A stretch of DNA of 38,323 nucleotides from Muribaculaceae bacterium (lineage in GTDB: Bacteria > Bacteroidota > Bacteroidia > Bacteroidales > Muribaculaceae), in the NCBI GenBank assembly GCA_009775125.1, contig VSPD01000025.1:1-38323 (forward strand), given 5' to 3'. The notes under the pieces are model-generated. The model saw only the letters and a program-made list of their open reading frames with translations. It was not told where the DNA came from and searched no databases. A program made the position numbers and the translations under genes. Shown piece by piece: positions 32,814-38,323 of this stretch. Numbering within the stretch: position 1 is the stretch's first letter; the number at the start of each line of letters is the position of its first letter.

Positions 32814-35222
32814 ATGAAACGTATTCTTTTATCTTTGCTTTTGGCGCCGGCCCTGGTAATGGGGCAGGAGCCTGACGGATATTACAAGAATTGCGAGGGA
32901 GCCGGAGGCAAGGATTTGCTTATGCGGCTGTACGAGACGGTAGGCCCCCATACAAAAGTGACCTACGACGGCCTTTGGAACGTGTATAAGGACTCGGACG
33001 TGCGCCCCAACGGCACGGTCTGGGATATGTATTCCACAAAAGAGTGGCGTTCGTGGACAAAGTGCGGCAATTATAAGAACGTGGGTGACTGCCTTAACCG
33101 TGAACATTCCTTCCCGAAAAGCTGGTGGGGAGGCGGTAAGGCCAATCAATATTCCGACGCTTTCCATCTCTATCCTACCGACGGAAAGGTAAACAACCAG
33201 CGGAGCAACTATCCTTTCGGCGAGTGTGCCGGCGGGGATTATCTGCCGTCCAACGGATCGGTGCGCCCTCTGGGCCGTCTCGGCAACTCAACCTTCCCGG
33301 GCTTTTCCGGCGAGGTGTTCGAGCCCGACGACCAATATAAAGGCGACTTCGCCCGCTCATATTTCTATATGGCTGCCGCCTACAACGACAAAATCAGCGG
33401 CTGGACCTCCGGCAACGGCGGCCAGATGCTTGCCGGCAACAATTACCCCGTGTACAAATCCTGGGCTATCGATATGCTTCTCAAATGGCACCGCCAGGAC
33501 CCCGTGTCGCAAAAAGAAATCGACCGTAACAACGCCGTGTACAAGCATCAAGGCAACCGCAACCCGTTTATCGACCACCCCGAGCTGGCCGAATATATCT
33601 GGGGTTCGAAAAAAGACGCCAAATGGAGTCTCGGCGCCACTACCGAGCCTGAGCTCATGCTTCCCGCCGACGGTTCTGTGGCCGACATCGGCCTTTGCGC
33701 CGTAGGGCTTTCCAAGTCGGTGGAAATCAAGGTGAAAGGCGTAGGCCTCACCGAAGTGGTGAAAGCCACAATCTCCGGCGCCGGCTTCTCGGTATCGCCC
33801 TCGCAGATTGCCGTGTCGAAAGTAAACGCTGCCGACGGCACATCGCTCACCGTAACATTCAAGGCCACATCGGCAGGCTCATTCTCGGGCGTGCTTACTC
33901 TTAAATCAGGCACATATTCGTCGCGTGTCACTCTCACGGCATCGGCCTTCGCAGGCCTCCCCGCAGGCACGGCCATAAATGTGAGCGACCGCTCGTTCAC
34001 CGCCGTGTGGACCAACGTCGGCGACGCCGATGCCTCAGGCAACTACACGCTCTATGTGCAGGATAAAGCCTCCGGTGCCGCCGCTCCGGGTTATCCCGTG
34101 AAAGTAAAGGCAGCCCAAGAGCGCGCCACGGTGTTCAACCTGTTCTCGAGCACCGAATACGAATACTGGCTCACATCGCAGACCCTGACGTCGAACAAGG
34201 TGTCGGTTACGACAAAAGCCCCCATCCCCTCGATACAGTTGCTCTACGACGGCGACCTTATCATGGAAGCCGCGCCCGGCGAGCCCTCCGAAGCCTATGA
34301 AATACTCCTCGACGTGGAAAATGTAGAGGACGACATCGTGATTTCTGTCGACGAGCCGTTTGAACTCTCGCTCGACAAAGGCACATGGACGCGCTCCATC
34401 ACAGCATCGCCGCTCGACGACCACTTCTATCTGCGCGTCAACTCTGCCAAGGAGGGTGTGTTCGACACCACAATCGGCATCGACGCCGGAGCGTACAGCA
34501 CCGACGACTACGAAGTCGAGGCCACCGTGGCCGCCATCGCTTCCTTCGTCGAGGATTTCGAAGCCGAATCTTCTCTCGAAGGCTATTCCGGCGGCGAATA
34601 TTTCGGCACCGCCTCGAAATGGAAGGTGACCGAGGCCGGCATCTATGATTCAGATAAAAAAGATGCACATGGCGGCGTTCAGGTTGTACGCACAAGCAAA
34701 AAATCCAACTCCGCACTCGAAATGCTTCAAGACAAGCCCCGCGGCATCGGCGTAGTGTCGTTCTTCGCCAAGAAATGGTTGGCGAGCGAAGCCGACGCCA
34801 CGGTGAAGCTCGAAGTGTCCGACGACCATGGCCTCACATGGCATGAAGTCGACCAGCCGGTAAATATCACATCTGCCGACTATGCCGAGTTCCGCTTCAC
34901 GGCCAATGTGCCCGGAGCCGCCCGTATCCGTCTGGCCCAGACTGCCGGAGCGCGCTTCTTCATCGACGACATTGCCATCTCCGACTACAATGCTTCGGGC
35001 ATCGACGACATCGAGGACACCCACCGCACGTGGGATGCCTTCTGCCGCGACCGCATGCTCGTGGTAGAAACGGCTGCCCCCGCCACAGTACAGATTTACA
35101 GCGTCGACGGCATAACCAATTACAATGGTCCCGTCGGTGCCGGACAGACAGAGTTTAACCTCCCGTTTGGCCTCTACGTCGTGGTAATCGACGACTTTGG
35201 CCGTCGCGTGTTTGTACGATGA
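32814..35222 (+). CDS. Secreted endonuclease I with T9SS-like sorting tail
   Basis: An 802-aa secreted nuclease of the endonuclease I (EndA/NucM-like) family, which cuts DNA and sometimes RNA outside the cytoplasm. The ATG at 32814 gives the signal peptide MKRILLSLLLAPALVMGQ; the upstream in-frame TTG at 32793 is not needed. The nuclease domain (about 20-252) shows the beta-beta-alpha-metal motif CLNREHSFPKSWW with His98, then HLYPTDGKVNNQRSNYPFG, and the typical NRNPFIDHPELAEYIW end. Further on are an Ig-like domain (256-365), an FN3-like domain (370-445), a BACON-like domain (455-555), a choice-of-anchor J-like domain (556-715) and a T9SS-type tail (735-802, ending GRRVFVR). It overlaps tcdA by 4 bp (ATGA). 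Confidence 0.93.
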   Translation: MKRILLSLLLAPALVMGQEPDGYYKNCEGAGGKDLLMRLYETVGPHTKVTYDGLWNVYKDSDVRPNGTVWDMYSTKEWRSWTKCGNYKNVGDCLNREHSFPKSWWGGGKANQYSDAFHLYPTDGKVNNQRSNYPFGECAGGDYLPSNGSVRPLGRLGNSTFPGFSGEVFEPDDQYKGDFARSYFYMAAAYNDKISGWTSGNGGQMLAGNNYPVYKSWAIDMLLKWHRQDPVSQKEIDRNNAVYKHQGNRNPFIDHPELAEYIWGSKKDAKWSLGATTEPELMLPADGSVADIGLCAVGLSKSVEIKVKGVGLTEVVKATISGAGFSVSPSQIAVSKVNAADGTSLTVTFKATSAGSFSGVLTLKSGTYSSRVTLTASAFAGLPAGTAINVSDRSFTAVWTNVGDADASGNYTLYVQDKASGAAAPGYPVKVKAAQERATVFNLFSSTEYEYWLTSQTLTSNKVSVTTKAPIPSIQLLYDGDLIMEAAPGEPSEAYEILLDVENVEDDIVISVDEPFELSLDKGTWTRSITASPLDDHFYLRVNSAKEGVFDTTIGIDAGAYSTDDYEVEATVAAIASFVEDFEAESSLEGYSGGEYFGTASKWKVTEAGIYDSDKKDAHGGVQVVRTSKKSNSALEMLQDKPRGIGVVSFFAKKWLASEADATVKLEVSDDHGLTWHEVDQPVNITSADYAEFRFTANVPGAARIRLAQTAGARFFIDDIAISDYNASGIDDIEDTHRTWDAFCRDRMLVVETAAPATVQIYSVDGITNYNGPVGAGQTEFNLPFGLYVVVIDDFGRRVFVR

Positions 35223-35914
35223 ACGGCGACCTCACACGCGCAGCATTGCTCATGGGCAAAGACGCTCTCGGGCGTCTTGCCCGGGCGCGTGTGGCCGTAT
35301 TTGGCGTGGGAGGAGTAGGCTCATGGACCGCCGAAGCCTTGCTCCGGGCCGGTGTCGGCCACATTACGCTCATCGACGCCGATGTGGTGGACGTGTCGAA
35401 TATCAACCGCCAGTTGCCGGCCACGGTCGACACCGTCGGGCGTCCAAAGGCCGAGGTGCTTGCCGAGCGTTTCGCCTCAATACGTCCCGAAGCCGAGGTA
35501 AAGCCGGTGGTGCGGTTCTACGACGAAGAGTCGGCCCCCGATTTCGACATCGCGCAATACGACGTAATAATCGACGCCATCGACTCCGTGGCCTCAAAAA
35601 CCCACCTCATCCTGTCGGCCACGGCAAAAGGCATAAAGCTCTTCTCGTCGATGGGGGCCGCGCAGAGGCTCGACCCCGGACGCGTCGAAGTGGCCGAATT
35701 CTGGAAAGTGCGCGGATGCCCCTTGGCGCGTGCCCTGCGCCAGCGGTTCAAGCGCGGCGGAACACGCCCGGCGCGCAAATTCCGTTGCGTCTTCTCCGAG
35801 GAGCCGCTGTCGGGAGAGCCGAAGGGCACCTCAATGGCTGTGACAGCCACATTCGGCCTGCGACTTGCCGCCCTGGCCATCGACTGTCTCTCAAAAAACA
35901 ATTCACAAACATAA
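35219..35914 (+). CDS. tcdA: tRNA threonylcarbamoyladenosine dehydratase (TcdA/CsdL type)
   Basis: A 231-aa E1-like (ThiF/HesA family) enzyme that cyclises t6A37 to ct6A in tRNA using ATP. The nucleotide loop is GVGGVGS (29-35), followed by the acidic LIDADVVD (51-58), NINRQ (61-65) and D-x-x-D (YDVIIDAIDS). It lacks the zinc-binding CxxC pairs of ThiF/MoeB, which fits TcdA. It is slightly shorter than E. coli TcdA (268 aa). It is translationally coupled to the secreted endonuclease, an odd pairing of a cytoplasmic tRNA enzyme with a secreted nuclease that may reflect shared transcription only. Confidence 0.9.
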   Translation: MNGDLTRAALLMGKDALGRLARARVAVFGVGGVGSWTAEALLRAGVGHITLIDADVVDVSNINRQLPATVDTVGRPKAEVLAERFASIRPEAEVKPVVRFYDEESAPDFDIAQYDVIIDAIDSVASKTHLILSATAKGIKLFSSMGAAQRLDPGRVEVAEFWKVRGCPLARALRQRFKRGGTRPARKFRCVFSEEPLSGEPKGTSMAVTATFGLRLAALAIDCLSKNNSQT

Positions 35915-35920
35915 ATAATT

Positions 35921-36113
35921 AAGTAGATGTTAAAAATTAACAGACAATATATTCGAGATGATTTTTGAGGCGATTTCTTCCGAGGAGGAAGGAGCGTAGC
36001 GAGCTACGTGACTGACGATGAGGGAGAAAGCGTCCAAAAAGCATCCGAAGATATGGCTGTTGAAATGAAACAACATCTGCTTGTAAATTTAAATTAATTT
36101 TTAACATCTACTT
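35921..36113 (+). mobile_element. MITE-like 193-bp element, copy 2
   Basis: Perfect 20-bp terminal inverted repeats (AAGTAGATGTTAAAAATTAA and its complement) bound a 193-bp unit with TA at both borders. It matches the inverted copy at 10625-10817 with only four substitutions and no indels. Its right end (TTTTTAACATCTACTT) runs directly into the ATG of the M3 peptidase at 36114, with no intervening base. It thus supplies the AT-rich leader and any promoter or regulatory signal in the last 193 bp. I see no perfect TAnnTTTG box in it; TATATTCG at 35948-35955 is the closest. No transposase is encoded. Confidence 0.82.
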
Positions 36114-38249
36114 ATGCGTAAACTAATCTTTGGAGCGGCGTTGCTGGCTGCGGCGTCCTCCGCGTCAATTCAAGCAATGGACAATCCGTTCCTCTCCGAA
36201 TACCGGACTATCTATCAGATTCCGCCGTTCGAGCAAATCCGTTACGAGCACTACCTGCCCGCTCTCGAAGCAGGTATCGCCGAGCAAAAAAGCAATGTCG
36301 ACGGCATCACCGCCAACCGCGAGGCCGCGACTTTCGAAAACACCATCCTCGCCCTCGAGAACTCTGCCCCGATTCTCGACCGCGTAACCACCGTGTTCTT
36401 CAACCTCACCGAATCCAACGCATCGCCCGAATTCGATGAAATATCCGCCACGTTCATTCCCCGCTACTCACAGCACTCCGACGACGTGATGATGAACGAC
36501 GCGCTTTTTGCCCGCGTAAAAGCCGTGTACGACAAGCGCGACGCCCTCGACTCCGACCAACGCCGCCTCGTCGAGGACTATTACAAACGCTTCACCCGCA
36601 ACGGCGCGCTTCTCGACCCCGCACAGAAGGCCGAGCTCAAAGAAATAAACACCCGTCTTGCCGACCTTTTCCTCAAATTCAACAAAAACCTCCTCGACGC
36701 CACAAACTCGTTTGAGATTGTAGTCGACAACTCCGCCCGCCTCTCCGGCCTGCCTCAGTCGAGCATAGACCAGGCCGCCGACGAAGCCAAGGCTCGCGGC
36801 AAGGAAGGCAAATACGTGTTCACCCTCCACGCCCCCTCGCGCCTGCCTCTGCTGCAATATGCCGACGACCGCGACCTGCGCCGTGAAATGTACGAAGGCT
36901 ACACCTCGCTGGCCTCCTCGGGACAATACAACAACTATCCTGTAATCTCCGAAATCCTCGGCCTGCGCGCCCGCAAGGCTGCCTTGCTCGGCTTTAAGGA
37001 CTTCGGTTCGTACATGACCGACAACGTAATGGCCAAGACCGTAGAAAACGCCGAGAACCTGCTCATGCAAATCTGGCGTCCGGCCGTGAAGCGCGTCCGT
37101 CAGGAAGTGGCCGACATGCAAGCCGTGGCCAACGCCGAAGGCAACAATTTCAAAATCGCCCCCTGGGACTATTACTACTACGCCGAGAAAGTGCGCCGCA
37201 ACCGCTACAACCTCGACGAGGCCAAGGTGCGCGAATACTTCGCCCTCGACTCTGTGCGCAACGGTATCTTCACCATGGCCGAGACTCTCTACGGCGTGAA
37301 ATTCACCCCGCTGAAAGACGCTCCCAAATACTATCCCGAAGTTGAAGTGTTCGACGTGGCCGACGCCAAGACCGGCGAGCATATCGCCGTGTTCATGACC
37401 GACTACTTCCCCCGTCCGTCCAAACGTCAGGGTGCATGGATGAGCGAATTCAAAGGCTCATGGCAAAACCCCGACGGCACATCCTCGCGTCCCGTAATCT
37501 TCAACATCGGCAACTTCTCCAAGCCCACTGCCGGCGCACCCTCGCTTCTTACACTCGACGAAGTGGAAACTATGTTCCACGAATTTGGCCACGGCCTTCA
37601 CGGCATGCTCACACGCGCCCGCTACAAAGGCCAGGCAGGCACTAACGTCGACCGCGACTTCGTGGAACTGCCCTCGCAGATTCACGAACACTGGGCTCTC
37701 GAACCCGAATTGCTCAACCAATACGCCCGCCACTATGTCACAGGCGAGGTGATACCCCAGGATATGGTCGACCGCCTCAACGCGGCATCTACCCACAACC
37801 AAGGATTCACCACCGCCGAACTTGTCGGCGCAGCCCTGCTCGACCTCCAATTCGGCAAACTTAATCCCGACGGCCCCGTCGATGTAGCCGCTTTCGAGGC
37901 TAAGGTCGCCAAGGAACTCGGCATGCCCGCCGAACTCACTTTCCGCTATCGTTCGCCCTATTTCAAACACGTGTTCGGTTCCGACGGCTATGCATCGGGC
38001 TACTACACCTATCTCTGGGCCGAAGTGCTCGACACCGACGGCTTTGAGCTCTTCAAGGAAAAAGGCATATTCGACCCCGCCACCGCCAAGGCTTTCCGCG
38101 AAAACGTGCTCGAAAAAGGCGGCTCTGTCGACCCGATGGAACTCTACATCAACTTCCGCGGCCAGGAACCCACTGTCGACGCCCTTCTGCGCAACCGTGG
38201 CCTCGACGATGCCTCTATCAACCTTAAAGACACCGAAAAGAAGAAATAA
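36114..38249 (+). CDS. dcp: Secreted M3-family dipeptidyl carboxypeptidase
   Basis: A 711-aa zinc metallopeptidase of family M3 (peptidyl-dipeptidase Dcp type), which removes dipeptides from the C-terminus of peptides. A signal peptide (MRKLIFGAALLAAASSASIQA) predicts periplasmic or exported location, as in many Bacteroidetes homologues. The zinc site is HEFGH (His489, Glu490, His493) with a third ligand at Glu518 in DFVELPSQ. The C-terminal lobe shows FRYRSPYFKHVFGSDGYASGYYTY. The length matches the family. The ATG at 36114 directly follows the 193-bp MITE-like element, so the gene's leader is wholly element-derived. The upstream neighbour is tcdA, 199 bp away. Confidence 0.95.
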   Translation: MRKLIFGAALLAAASSASIQAMDNPFLSEYRTIYQIPPFEQIRYEHYLPALEAGIAEQKSNVDGITANREAATFENTILALENSAPILDRVTTVFFNLTESNASPEFDEISATFIPRYSQHSDDVMMNDALFARVKAVYDKRDALDSDQRRLVEDYYKRFTRNGALLDPAQKAELKEINTRLADLFLKFNKNLLDATNSFEIVVDNSARLSGLPQSSIDQAADEAKARGKEGKYVFTLHAPSRLPLLQYADDRDLRREMYEGYTSLASSGQYNNYPVISEILGLRARKAALLGFKDFGSYMTDNVMAKTVENAENLLMQIWRPAVKRVRQEVADMQAVANAEGNNFKIAPWDYYYYAEKVRRNRYNLDEAKVREYFALDSVRNGIFTMAETLYGVKFTPLKDAPKYYPEVEVFDVADAKTGEHIAVFMTDYFPRPSKRQGAWMSEFKGSWQNPDGTSSRPVIFNIGNFSKPTAGAPSLLTLDEVETMFHEFGHGLHGMLTRARYKGQAGTNVDRDFVELPSQIHEHWALEPELLNQYARHYVTGEVIPQDMVDRLNAASTHNQGFTTAELVGAALLDLQFGKLNPDGPVDVAAFEAKVAKELGMPAELTFRYRSPYFKHVFGSDGYASGYYTYLWAEVLDTDGFELFKEKGIFDPATAKAFRENVLEKGGSVDPMELYINFRGQEPTVDALLRNRGLDDASINLKDTEKKK

Positions 38250-38275
38250 GTATGTTTTATTAAAGAATTAATGCA

Positions 38276-38323
38276 ATGAAATCCATTTTCAAACGTTATT
38301 GTCTTACATATACTTATCTCTCC
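38276..38323 (+). CDS. Possible start of a further gene (cut by window end)
   Basis: An ATG at 38276 opens a frame (MKSIFKRYCLTYTYLS) that stays open for 16 codons to the window edge, 26 bp after the peptidase stop codon. The basic start followed by hydrophobic residues could be an N-terminal signal. It is too short to assign. Confidence 0.3.
   Translation, partial: MKSIFKRYCLTYTYLS

Overview
The window looks like a chromosomal segment of a gut-type Bacteroidales, most likely Muribaculaceae or a close relative. The evidence is lipoproteins with acidic residues after the lipidated Cys, several proteins ending in type IX secretion (T9SS) sorting domains, Bacteroidetes promoters (TTTG, about 19 bp, TAnnTTTG), AT-rich leaders without Shine-Dalgarno sequences, and the block yceD-rpmF-fabH-era-der. 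The family assignment is inferred from protein style, not from a database search.

Layout. 1-2250: a Kup potassium transporter with a terminator-like hairpin in its leader, then a hairpin repeat and a bidirectional terminator. 2272-9517 (minus): an operon of a TonB-dependent receptor and two DUF5689-type surface lipoproteins that share a nearly identical module. 9518-10030: a terminator and an unusual hairpin-rich non-coding stretch. 10031-10817 (minus): a small lipoprotein preceded by a 193-bp MITE-like element. 10929-15440 (minus): a giant adhesin-like T9SS protein. 15744-17717 (plus): a protein of five tandem repeats with a T9SS tail, whose natural start is broken by an A7 tract. 17797-18124: a nested-palindrome element, a 9-bp tandem array and a terminator. 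18142-20320 (minus): a histidine kinase and response regulator pair. 20777-25354 (plus): a giant T9SS protein and a PepSY-like lipoprotein. 25362-28078 (minus): a CotH-family secreted protein, a small secreted protein coupled to it, and a four-helix-bundle/zinc-ribbon protein. 28186-32585 (minus): der, era, fabH, rpmF, yceD, with short-period repeat arrays on both sides of der. 32814-35914 (plus): a secreted endonuclease I with a T9SS tail, overlapping tcdA. 35921-36113: the second copy of the 193-bp element. 36114-38249: a secreted M3 dipeptidyl carboxypeptidase.

How it fits together. Housekeeping genes (GTPases for ribosome assembly, fatty acid initiation, L32, tRNA ct6A formation) are interleaved with cell-surface genes. 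A speculative link joins the receptor/DUF5689 operon to the secreted endonuclease: the lipoprotein modules look like OB-fold and jelly-roll domains that I associate with Bacteroidetes extracellular nucleases, so nucleic-acid scavenging is a testable idea.

The strongest unusual signal is the pair of 193-bp elements. They are about 98% identical, have 20-bp terminal inverted repeats and TA at both borders, and both lie in the same orientation immediately against the ATG of a gene for an exported protein.
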